Below, in pieces: positions 1 through 6,347 of a stretch of 7,052 nucleotides of DNA (positions within the stretch are counted from its first letter, which is position 1; each line of letters opens with the position of its first letter). The position numbers and the translations under genes were made by a program. Where the stretch lies: assembly GCA_902782885.1 (NCBI GenBank), contig CACZOW010000332.1, positions 1-7,052 of the forward strand, in the 5' to 3' direction. Below the pieces are notes generated by a model. It was given only the letters and a program-made list of their open reading frames with translations, searched no databases and was not told where the DNA came from. This DNA is from an uncultured Ruminococcus sp. (GTDB taxonomy: Bacteria > Bacillota > Clostridia > UBA1212 > UBA1255).

Positions 1-15
1 GTGAACTGATGACAC

Positions 16-50
16 AGGAAATGGCATGACCCGAAGATCATGCCATTCCT
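16..50. repeat. Inverted repeat / hairpin at left edge
   Basis: The arms 16-29 and 38-50 are complementary over 13 pairs with one bulged A, around an 8-base loop. No U-tract follows directly on either strand, so this is not a textbook intrinsic terminator. It may still mark the 3' end of a gene lying left of the window: in-frame stops are available at 7-9 and 27-29, but too little sequence is visible to support a coding call. The function is unknown; the hairpin itself is directly visible. Confidence 0.5.
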
Positions 51-122
51 GGAAACTATAAAACTTTCTTACGAGGGGCGGCCTTTATCGCAGCTTTTTG
101 TTTTTTTGCATCTCTTCCGAAC

Positions 123-416
123 TCTGGATAAATTCAATGATTTTTGAGAAGCTTATACCATTTTTGGCTCCTTTTCGGTGCCCTTGGGTTCCGTCTGTGG
201 CCTTGTGTCTGGATAATTTTTTCATTTATCATGTATTTTGTCCATGATCGAAATATCTGTCTGGATAATTATAGAGGTTTTTAGCCATTTTATACCATTA
301 GTAAGGCTTGGCAGCACAGAAATGAGCGAGAGCAGAGCTGTGAAAGTGGCGATTCTGGATAATTCAGGCGAATTTCAAAGGTTTTATACCAGAAGGTCTC
401 GAAAAAAATGAGCGAG
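123..416 (+). repeat. AT-rich field of spaced direct repeats (about 40 bp, 4 copies)
   Basis: A motif TCTGGATAA(A/T)TT begins at 123, 208, 260 and 354. In three copies TTATACCA follows exactly 30 bases after the motif start (153, 290, 384). The copy at 208 has a decayed equivalent, TTTTGTCCA, near 236-244. Between the two boxes the copies share a T-rich core. The last two copies are each followed by AATGAGCGAGA (321-331 and 407-417, the latter through its AATGAGCGAGA core). All copies point the same way, with starts separated by 85, 52 and 94 bases, so this is not a simple tandem array. It resembles a decayed intergenic repeat family. No convincing gene lies here; short frames carry stops and lack ribosome binding sites. 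Confidence 0.6.
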
Positions 417-424
417 AATGCGGA

Positions 425-446
425 GCGGCCGGCGAGATCCGGCCGC
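425..446. repeat. GC-rich perfect hairpin
   Basis: Arms GCGGCCGG (425-432) and CCGGCCGC (439-446) pair perfectly over 8 base pairs, all G-C, around the 6-base loop CGAGAT. There is no T-tract after it, so a terminator role is unlikely. It sits at the junction between the AT-rich repeat field and the 53-bp tandem duplication, and its right arm is the beginning of the first 53-bp unit. Confidence 0.55.
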
Positions 447-544
447 GGAACGGGCGAGAAGGAGCGGCCGACCGCATCGAGCGTGCTGATCCCGGCCGCG
501 GAACGGGCGAGAAGGAGCGGCCGATCGCATCGAGCGTGCTGATC
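439..544. repeat. 53-bp tandem duplication
   Basis: Two adjacent 53-bp units, 439-491 and 492-544, are identical except for one C/T difference (472 versus 525). A shortened, altered third copy can be seen just upstream at about 413-438, sharing GCGAGAA and GGAGCGGCCG and ending in GATCC. Each full unit carries GGCCG and CGGCC arms that could fold into a short stem. The unit length is not a multiple of three, so consecutive copies shift frame; this argues against a repeated peptide. The near-identity suggests a recent duplication. It lies about 50 bases upstream of the promoter for the lipoprotein genes; an effect on expression is possible but unproven. Confidence 0.8.
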
Positions 545-594
545 CCTGCTGTATAAGGAGGTCGCTTTTTACGAAACTGTAAACTTCCCGAAAA

Positions 595-623
595 TTGACA
601 ACCTTTCCGCGGTATTATATAAT
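595..623 (+). promoter_or_regulatory. Consensus sigma-A promoter for the lipoprotein pair
   Basis: TTGACA at 595-600 and TATAAT at 618-623 are separated by exactly 17 bases, a perfect match to the housekeeping promoter consensus. Transcription would start near 630, giving a leader of about 80 bases before the ATG at 709. The leader contains two CGATCG boxes (638-643 and 657-662) that could pair as a 6-bp stem, and ends in a GGAGG ribosome binding site at 697-701. No operator could be identified with confidence. The match suggests high basal transcription unless a regulator acts nearby. Confidence 0.85.
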
Positions 624-708
624 TCAGACCGGGAGAACGATCGACCGCGCGTCAGGCGATCGAGAGAAAATTTAACAAATTTAATTTGAACAGCACGGAG
701 GAACCGGT

Positions 709-2628
709 ATGATCAGAAAAGGAAAAGTCATTTGTGAGAAACGTGGCAGGACCGTAATCAGGCTGTGTGCGGCGGCGATCGCTGCGTTGACGCTGCTAGC
801 TGTGTTCGGGTGCAAACCGGGGGATGGAGCACCGCATCCCACCGAGAACACGACGGTTATTTCGAAGGAGCTGGAGACTATGGACATTTACGGGAACGGC
901 TACAATAACAACATGATCGTGGGCTTTGACGAGTACGGCCGCTCGGTGCCCGCGGCGGCGGGAAAGAAAGAAAAACGCGACATCGGAATCTTCTACTTTC
1001 TGTGGCTCGGACAGCCGCAGGCCAAGGACATTTACGACGTGTCCAAACTGCTGGAGCAGTATGGCAAGAACAAGGTGTTTCATGAAGTTGACGACGAGAT
1101 CAGCCCCAACAACACCGCGCACTGGTGGGCGGAGCCGCTGTACGGCTACTACAACAGCACGGACAAGTGGGTGATCCGGAAACACATGGAACTGCTCACG
1201 GAAGCGGGCATCGACTTCCTGATCTTTGACACCACCAACTGCGTGCTGTACGAAGAAGTGGCAAAAAAGATCATGAAAATGAGCCAGGAACTTCGGGACC
1301 AGGGCTGGGACGCGCCGCAGGTGTGCTTCTATACCCACTCCCGCTCCATCGAGACGATCAAACGGATATACGACATCTTTTACAAGAACGGCAACTATCC
1401 GGATTCCTGGTACCGGATCGACGGACGGCCCATGATCATCGGCTACACCAGCGCCCGCAAGGACCGGGATGAAGCCGTCGGCCGCGGCGACGACGCGTAC
1501 CATCCGGAAGATCTGCCTCAGGACCTGCAGGATTTCTTCTACGTAAAAGAGGCGTGCTGGCCGTACGATTTCCACAACGCTAATTCCTTCCCGTACACGG
1601 AATGGACGTATCCGCAGCCGCTCAACGGCAACACGATGAACGTGTCCGTTGCCACCCATCCGATGGTGCCGTTCAGCTTTTCATTGACCCATGAGAACTG
1701 GTGCAACTGGGGCCGCGGCTACGACGTCAACACCGGCAAAAATATGCACGAAGACATTTTCCGCGGTACGTTCTTCCAGTCCGAATGGGAGACCGTTTTT
1801 GCCTCCGACCCGCAGCCTGAGATCCTGATGGTCACCGGCTGGAACGAGTGGATCGCGTACAAGCAGCCCTACGGCGGCGAATACATGCTCTGCGACAACG
1901 TGGATATGGAATACTCCCGCGACATCGAACCCATGCAGGGCGGCTACGAAGACGCGTATTTCATACAGATGCTGACGAATATCCGCAAATACAAGTATGA
2001 ATCCGCCGAGGCCGTGATCGCGGACAACGTTTACAAGACCATCGATCCCGCCGGCAATGACAGTCAGTGGGACGACGTTAAGGCGGTGTACCGCCATGTG
2101 GGCACGGCGTACGATAAACGCAACGCGTACGGCGGCGCCATGACGGTGCATTATTCGGTACCCGCGGCGGACAACAACATTCTCTCCGTCAAACTCACCA
2201 ATGACGCCGAGAACCTGTACTTCCGTATCGAGTGCGCGGACGCGGTCAAAGTGTCGGACAACGCAAACTGGATGAACCTGTTCATCGGCACCGGCACGCC
2301 GGCGCAGAAGGGTTGGGAATCGTACGAATATGTGATAGGCAGGCGTCACGATGCCGCGACGAACACCGCGGCGGTCGAGCAGCTGCGCGCGGATTTCACC
2401 GGCAGGCATGCCGGCGAGGCGGTGTATGCGGTAAACGGCAGCACGGTCGTATACAGCGTGCCGTTGACCGCGCTGGGGCTCTCCGGCGCGGAAGGGGACG
2501 CGCTGCGCATCTATTTCAAAGTGGCGGACGGTGTTGACGGCGCCGAAGAGATCATGAATTACTACGTGTCCGGGCGCTGCCTTCCCATGGGCCGCCTGAG
2601 TTACGAATACAAATTCCGGCTGTCCTGA
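709..2628 (+). CDS. GH99/GH71-like glycoside hydrolase lipoprotein with C-terminal CBM9-like domain
   Basis: A 639-residue exported lipoprotein. The start is fixed by GGAGG at 697-701, seven bases before the ATG. Residues 1-34 form a signal peptide (basic n-region, hydrophobic 19-33) ending in AVFGC, with C35 as the likely lipidated cysteine; F at -2 is slightly atypical. Residues about 88-430 look like a TIM-barrel of the GH99/GH71/WbsX-like group: IGIFYFLWLG (92-101), a helix HMELLTEAGIDFLIFDTTN (159-177), DGRPMIIGY (238-246) and VTGWNEWIA (375-383), where E380 is the likely catalytic-type acid. Residues about 435-639 resemble a CBM9-like (DOMON-type) sandwich: DSQWDDVKAVYRHV, ENLYFRIE (501-508), WMNLFIGT and a closing GRLSYEYKF. 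The likely role is cleavage or binding of an extracellular glycan at the membrane surface; the substrate is unknown. At the position three residues after E380, where GH99 enzymes have a second Glu, this protein has A383, so canonical GH99 chemistry is uncertain. It is followed after 37 bp by another lipoprotein gene. The fold family is assigned from remembered motifs, not a database search. Confidence 0.72.
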   Translation: MIRKGKVICEKRGRTVIRLCAAAIAALTLLAVFGCKPGDGAPHPTENTTVISKELETMDIYGNGYNNNMIVGFDEYGRSVPAAAGKKEKRDIGIFYFLWLGQPQAKDIYDVSKLLEQYGKNKVFHEVDDEISPNNTAHWWAEPLYGYYNSTDKWVIRKHMELLTEAGIDFLIFDTTNCVLYEEVAKKIMKMSQELRDQGWDAPQVCFYTHSRSIETIKRIYDIFYKNGNYPDSWYRIDGRPMIIGYTSARKDRDEAVGRGDDAYHPEDLPQDLQDFFYVKEACWPYDFHNANSFPYTEWTYPQPLNGNTMNVSVATHPMVPFSFSLTHENWCNWGRGYDVNTGKNMHEDIFRGTFFQSEWETVFASDPQPEILMVTGWNEWIAYKQPYGGEYMLCDNVDMEYSRDIEPMQGGYEDAYFIQMLTNIRKYKYESAEAVIADNVYKTIDPAGNDSQWDDVKAVYRHVGTAYDKRNAYGGAMTVHYSVPAADNNILSVKLTNDAENLYFRIECADAVKVSDNANWMNLFIGTGTPAQKGWESYEYVIGRRHDAATNTAAVEQLRADFTGRHAGEAVYAVNGSTVVYSVPLTALGLSGAEGDALRIYFKVADGVDGAEEIMNYYVSGRCLPMGRLSYEYKFRLS

Positions 2629-2651
2629 GCGTCAGCCCGGTAAAAACGAAA

Positions 2652-2657
2652 GGGAGG
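2652..2657 (+). promoter_or_regulatory. Ribosome binding site of second lipoprotein gene
   Basis: GGGAGG lies 8 bases before the ATG at 2666 and fixes that start. It sits in the 37-bp gap after the upstream stop (2626-2628). I see no promoter or terminator in this gap, which supports co-transcription of the two genes. Confidence 0.8.
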
Positions 2658-2665
2658 AAGCGAGA

Positions 2666-4066
2666 ATGAACAGAACCAAGTGGAAATTGACGCTGGCCCT
2701 GCTGGCAGCGGTATTGACCGCCGCCCTGCTGACGTCCTGTTTTCTGCCGGGGAGCGGTGTGCACCCCGCGGAAACTTCGATTCCCTCCGAACCGACCGCC
2801 GCGGCCACGGAAATTCCGCAGGACGTGACGCTGCCGCCCGCCAGCTCTGCCGATGCGCCGACCGGAGAGCCTGTGCAGGATCCGACCGCCGCGCCGACCG
2901 CGGAACCCACGCAGAAGCCGACGGAAGCGCCGACGCAGAAGCCGACGGAAGCGCCGACGGAAAAACCGACCGACGTTCCGACCGCGGAGCCCACACAAGA
3001 CCCCGCTGCGATTGCACTTTCGTTCGTAAATGACCATTCCGGCACGTGGACCGCCGGTCAGACCGCCTACTTTATGCACTTCTACGTCTCGAACGGTACG
3101 CCCTACGTGACGCTGGGCGACTGGAGCCTGGAGAGACCGACGTTCACCGGCAAGGTGACCGGCGCGGAGTACAATCAGTACGGCCGCCTGATGCTGCGGT
3201 TCGATTTCTCGGGCACGAAATGGACTTCTCAGAACGGCCTTTACACGTTCTACACCGAGAAAACGGAAGACGGGGTGCCGCTGATGCCCGTCGACAACGT
3301 AAAGGAAGATCTGGGATTCGAATTCTTCAAATACCCGCAGCTCCAGTATAAGGTCAAGACCCAGACGTCCGGCTGCACGGTCTCCGAGTTTATGGATCAT
3401 GTCGGCGGATACTGGAATAAGAACAGCGATTTGTCGGCCTCTGGCTGCATGACCACCGTCCTGGACGCCGACCGCGTCGTCATTCTGTTCAAGGCCTGGA
3501 ATACCGGGGAAGTGATCGACGCGTACACTATAAAGAAGATCACAAAGCTGAATAATGCCACGGGCTATTCATATCAGGTGGAAGCCGTGAGCAACATAAG
3601 CCATGATACCGAAACGACGACGATCTTTGTTGCAAAAGATCACTCGATCCTGAAGACCGACCTTAACATCCGCGTGGGCGGCACGGGCGATCCCTGGACG
3701 TATTACAGGGATGACGCGGGCATCCACACCGAGATGATCGAGCTGGTCACGAACGTTTACAAAGGCACCTGGTACGATTCGGCGGACAAATATTATATTC
3801 ACCTTACCTACATTGCCGGCAAGCCGTGGTTCCAGATGGGTCAATGGGGTTCGACGGATCCCGATTTTTCGGGCGAGATCATTGCCGCCGGGTACGATAC
3901 GGGCAAAAACACGTACGTCTTCGGCGCGAAGTACGATTTCGGGAAGATCCTCGTGTGCACGCTTGAGCCGGGCAGCACTTCGGGCGGGCCGATCAAATTC
4001 AAGACCGGTTTTTCCAACGATGCGCCTAAGCAGTACAAGTTCGACAAATCAAAGCAGCTCTCGTGA
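2666..4066 (+). CDS. Multidomain surface lipoprotein of unknown function with PT-rich linker
   Basis: A 466-residue protein I do not recognise. Residues 1-24 are a signal peptide ending in the lipobox LLTSC with C25 as the lipidation site, so it should be anchored on the outer face of the membrane. Residues about 35-113 form a Pro/Thr/Ala/Glu-rich spacer with repeated PTEAPTQK/PTAEPTQ units, probably holding the rest away from the membrane or through the cell wall. Two beta-rich segments then look homologous: about 118-200 (SGTWTAGQTAYFMHFYV, GTPYVTLGDWS, FTGKVTGAEY) and about 358-435 (KGTWYDSADKYYIHLTYI, GKPWFQMGQWG, FSGEIIAAGYD). The middle part, 240-335, starts with VGGYWNKNSD and may be a third, diverged copy. 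No catalytic motif or transmembrane segment after the signal peptide is evident. Its place behind the glycosidase-like lipoprotein suggests a binding or accessory role at the cell surface; that is inference from context only. No related transporter or regulator is visible in the window. Confidence 0.75.
   Translation: MNRTKWKLTLALLAAVLTAALLTSCFLPGSGVHPAETSIPSEPTAAATEIPQDVTLPPASSADAPTGEPVQDPTAAPTAEPTQKPTEAPTQKPTEAPTEKPTDVPTAEPTQDPAAIALSFVNDHSGTWTAGQTAYFMHFYVSNGTPYVTLGDWSLERPTFTGKVTGAEYNQYGRLMLRFDFSGTKWTSQNGLYTFYTEKTEDGVPLMPVDNVKEDLGFEFFKYPQLQYKVKTQTSGCTVSEFMDHVGGYWNKNSDLSASGCMTTVLDADRVVILFKAWNTGEVIDAYTIKKITKLNNATGYSYQVEAVSNISHDTETTTIFVAKDHSILKTDLNIRVGGTGDPWTYYRDDAGIHTEMIELVTNVYKGTWYDSADKYYIHLTYIAGKPWFQMGQWGSTDPDFSGEIIAAGYDTGKNTYVFGAKYDFGKILVCTLEPGSTSGGPIKFKTGFSNDAPKQYKFDKSKQLS
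2911..2982 (+). repeat. 24-bp tandem repeat in the linker coding region
   Basis: Two exact 24-bp copies, 2911-2934 and 2935-2958, are followed by a diverged third at 2959-2982. They encode the 8-residue unit QKPTEAPT and its variant EKPTDVPT. The unit is a multiple of three, so gain or loss of a copy would only lengthen or shorten the surface spacer without breaking the reading frame. Confidence 0.85.
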
Positions 4067-4107
4067 TCCGACAACGGTCGGCAAACTTTAAAAATGGCAA
4101 AATATAA

Positions 4108-4152
4108 AGCGGGACCGCCGCAGCGCCTTTATAACGCGCCGGAGGTCCCGCT
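4108..4152. terminator. Bidirectional intrinsic terminator between convergent operons
   Basis: AGCGGGACC (4108-4116) pairs perfectly with GGTCCCGCT (4144-4152); the interior can form an additional small GCGC/GCGC stem. On the minus strand the stem is followed by TTTATATTTT, a good U-rich tail for the operon whose last gene ends at 4174. On the plus strand the tail GCTTTGGTTT is weaker but could end the lipoprotein transcript, whose stop is at 4064-4066. Its position between two convergent stop codons fits a shared terminator. Confidence 0.8.
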
Positions 4153-4173
4153 GCTTTGGTTTGACCGGAGTCT

Positions 4174-5673
4174 TCAGAGCTTGTATATCTCCCGGTATTT
4201 CCGGTTCAGGTATTCGATAAACACTTCCGGACGGAATTCGCCGCAGGTGCGGCGGAAGAGTTCTGCCGGGGAGTACAGTTTGCCGTACTTCCAGATGTGT
4301 TCGCGGAGCCAGTCGGAGACGGGGGTGAGGTTGCCCGCGGCCACTGCGGCGGCAACGTCGAAACTCTTGTTCATCTCTTCCAGATATTGTGCGCCGTACG
4401 CCGAACCGATAGCGTAGGACGGGAAGTAGCCAATGGCGCCGAAGGACCAGTGGGAATCCTGCAGCACGCCGCGCTTGTCATCGGGCACGTCGATGCCCAG
4501 GTACTCTTTATACATGCGGTTCCAGGCTTCCGGGAGCTCTTTTGCGGTGATCTTTCCCGCGAACATCATGCGCTCCAGCTCGTAGCGCACCATGATATGC
4601 AGGCAGTACGTGAGTTCGTCCGCTTCGGTGCGGATCAGGGAGGGTGCGGAGGCGTTGACCGCCCGGTACAGCCGTTCCTGCGTGAGGCCGCCGAGCTGCG
4701 CCGGGAAATGCGCCTTGAGCCAGGGCAGTATCACGCCGCAGAATTCGAAGCTGCGGCCAATGATATTTTCAAAGAAGCGGGACTGGGATTCATGGATCGC
4801 CATGGACACGCCGCCGCCCAGCACGGACATTGACAGCTTCTCGTCTACATTCAGTTCGTACAGCGCGTGTCCGCCTTCGTGGATCACGGAGTACATTGAC
4901 GGTATCGGCGTTTCCTCGTGGTAGTGTGTGGTTATGCGCACGTCGTTGGGGGAGAAATCGGTGGTGAAGGGGTGTTCCGTTTCGCCGATTATGGAGCGCT
5001 CGCGGTCCATGCCCAGCACGCCCATAATGTAGTCTGAAAATTCATGCTGGACCGGGATGGAGAATTTGCCTTCCAGCAGCGGCTCGCTCACCTGGTTCGG
5101 GGAGGCAACGACCTCTGCCAGCAGCGGTACTATTCCGGCCCGGACGGTGGCAAAGAACTTATCGCACTCCGCCGCGGTGAGGCCGCGCTCGAACTGATCC
5201 AGCTGCGTATCGTACGGATCCGCGTTCGGGTCAACGTACAGCGCCAGCTCCTTCGTCATATCGAACATCTTCTGGAGCAGGGGCTCGAAGGAGGCAAAGT
5301 CGTTATTGACCTTCGCCTCGTGCCACACGGCGTCCGACTCCACGCACAGCTTCTGATATTCGACGTACCGGTCCATGGGGATCCGGCGCACGCGGTCGTA
5401 ATCGCGGAACAGTTCTTCGGCCTTGCGCGCGTTGACGAAATCCAGCTCCGCCTGATGTGCTTTCAGTGTTTCGATCATTTCGGCGGTGGCGGGAGCGGTG
5501 GTGAGTTCGTACGAAATGCGCGACAGCTCGCCCTGGGTGACCGCCCGGGGGATCGCGGATTTTTTGGGGGCAACAGTAGAACCGTCATAATTCAGTATTC
5601 CCATAGCGTGCCCCAGCGCGAAGGAAGTCTGTTCAAATTGTTTTAAGGCGTCAAGCGCCTGCTGTAATGTCAT
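4174..5673 (-). CDS. M32 family metallocarboxypeptidase (carboxypeptidase Taq type)
   Basis: A 499-residue cytoplasmic enzyme, the usual M32 length, with no signal peptide. M32 peptidases are metal-dependent (Zn or Co) and remove single residues from peptide C-termini with broad specificity. All family signatures are visible in order: HPF (234-236), DVRITT (244-249), zinc site HEGGH (265-269), HESQSR (294-299, E295 as third ligand), IRTEADELTY (347-356) and HWSFGAIGYFPSYAIG (408-423). I chose the ATG at 5671-5673: GAGAGG at 5683-5688 (read on the minus strand) lies 9 bases before it, whereas an in-frame TTG at 5680-5682 directly abuts that site and is unlikely. The ribosome binding site begins within the last codons of maf (stop 5679-5681), only 5 bases separate the two genes, and they should be translationally coupled. 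It is the last gene of the operon, before the terminator at 4108-4152. It probably works in intracellular peptide turnover. Confidence 0.95.
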   Translation of the reverse strand: MTLQQALDALKQFEQTSFALGHAMGILNYDGSTVAPKKSAIPRAVTQGELSRISYELTTAPATAEMIETLKAHQAELDFVNARKAEELFRDYDRVRRIPMDRYVEYQKLCVESDAVWHEAKVNNDFASFEPLLQKMFDMTKELALYVDPNADPYDTQLDQFERGLTAAECDKFFATVRAGIVPLLAEVVASPNQVSEPLLEGKFSIPVQHEFSDYIMGVLGMDRERSIIGETEHPFTTDFSPNDVRITTHYHEETPIPSMYSVIHEGGHALYELNVDEKLSMSVLGGGVSMAIHESQSRFFENIIGRSFEFCGVILPWLKAHFPAQLGGLTQERLYRAVNASAPSLIRTEADELTYCLHIMVRYELERMMFAGKITAKELPEAWNRMYKEYLGIDVPDDKRGVLQDSHWSFGAIGYFPSYAIGSAYGAQYLEEMNKSFDVAAAVAAGNLTPVSDWLREHIWKYGKLYSPAELFRRTCGEFRPEVFIEYLNRKYREIYKL

Positions 5674-5678
5674 AATTA

Positions 5679-6335
5679 TCAACCTCTCAGATACCAGTCA
5701 TTGGAAAAATCTTCGTCGGCTTCTTTCAGCAGCCGGTATACGTCCGGCAGCGGCAGGCCGACGACGTTGGTGTAGTCGCCTTCGATGCGCGTGATATGTT
5801 TTCCGAAGGGGCCCTGTATGCCGTACGCGCCCGCTTTGTCCAGCGGGTCGCCGGTCCGGATATATGCTTCGATCTCCGCGTCGGTCAATTCCGCTACGAA
5901 TACTTTCGTCGCGACCGAACTGTTGACGATGCGCAGTTTCCCGGAAGAACCCGAGCGGTATACCAGCGTCACGCCGGTGAAAACGCGGTGCGCGCGGTCG
6001 GACAACGAACGCAGCATTTCCCGCGCGTTGTCCGCGTCGGAAGGCTTGCCCAGCATGACGGGATCGCCGCCGTCGGTTCCGTCCAGCCACACGGAAGTGT
6101 CCGCGGTGAGGATCACTTCGCCCGGCTGATAACCGCGCTTTTCCAGCACCGCCAGCGCTTTTTTGTAAGCGATCTCGGATGCCGCCCGGGCAGGTTCAGC
6201 CGCGGTGTACGACTCGTCCGCGGGCACGGAGATCACGGTCAGCGGCAGCCCCAACCGTGAAGCCAGTTCTTTTCGCCGCGGCGAAGCAGAGGCCAGACAA
6301 AGGACCTCAATGTTTTTAAAAACCGTATCAGACAT
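5679..6335 (-). CDS. maf: Maf family nucleoside triphosphate pyrophosphatase
   Basis: A 218-residue cytoplasmic house-cleaning enzyme that hydrolyses non-canonical or selected nucleoside triphosphates to the monophosphate and pyrophosphate. Maf is historically known as a septum formation inhibitor. Visible motifs are ASASPRRKEL (15-24), ADTSV (78-82, D79 the expected catalytic acid), LGKP (95-98), FTGV (119-122), TGDPLDKAGAYGIQG (161-175) and GDYTNVVGLPL (186-196). The TGDPLDKAGAYGIQG pattern is typical of the dTTP/UTP-preferring (YhdE-like) branch, but substrate preference is inference. There is no earlier in-frame alternative with a better site and no obvious Shine-Dalgarno before the ATG; the gap to the upstream TerB-like gene is 12 bases, so expression probably relies on translational coupling. 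A short insertion, DGTDGGDP (85-92), lies between the catalytic DT and GKP motifs. Confidence 0.95.
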   Translation of the reverse strand: MSDTVFKNIEVLCLASASPRRKELASRLGLPLTVISVPADESYTAAEPARAASEIAYKKALAVLEKRGYQPGEVILTADTSVWLDGTDGGDPVMLGKPSDADNAREMLRSLSDRAHRVFTGVTLVYRSGSSGKLRIVNSSVATKVFVAELTDAEIEAYIRTGDPLDKAGAYGIQGPFGKHITRIEGDYTNVVGLPLPDVYRLLKEADEDFSNDWYLRG

Positions 6336-6347
6336 GACGCGACTGTT

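Noticed and set aside
322..542. Two tiny overlapping frames (322-411 and 408-542)
   Set aside because: There is no ribosome binding site, they run through repeat DNA, and the 53-bp repeat changes frame between copies; more likely chance frames in a repeat element.
123..544. Possible CRISPR array
   Set aside because: Repeat spacing is irregular (85, 52, 94 and then direct 53-bp abutting units), there are no unique uniform spacers, and no cas genes are present.
555..562. AAGGAGGT, a perfect Shine-Dalgarno-like sequence
   Set aside because: No start codon lies at a suitable distance downstream and it is upstream of the promoter at 595-623, so it is probably coincidental or a relic.
796..1659. 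Long minus-strand open frame (287 codons) opposite the first lipoprotein gene
   Set aside because: It is antisense to a gene with clear domain motifs, has a low-complexity V/R/H-rich translation typical of a GC-rich shadow frame, and shows no ribosome binding site I would trust.
1681..2409. Second long minus-strand open frame opposite the same gene
   Set aside because: Same reason: a shadow of the GC-biased codons of the plus-strand gene, with no recognisable motifs.
2552..3400. Minus-strand open frames with Arg/Gly- or Ser/Val/Gly-rich repeats
   Set aside because: The repeats are the complement of the PT-rich linker repeat in the plus-strand lipoprotein gene; they are not an independent protein.
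4823..4924. Plus-strand frames opposite the M32 peptidase and maf genes
   Set aside because: They lie antisense to genes with complete family motifs and show no ribosome binding sites or recognisable domains.
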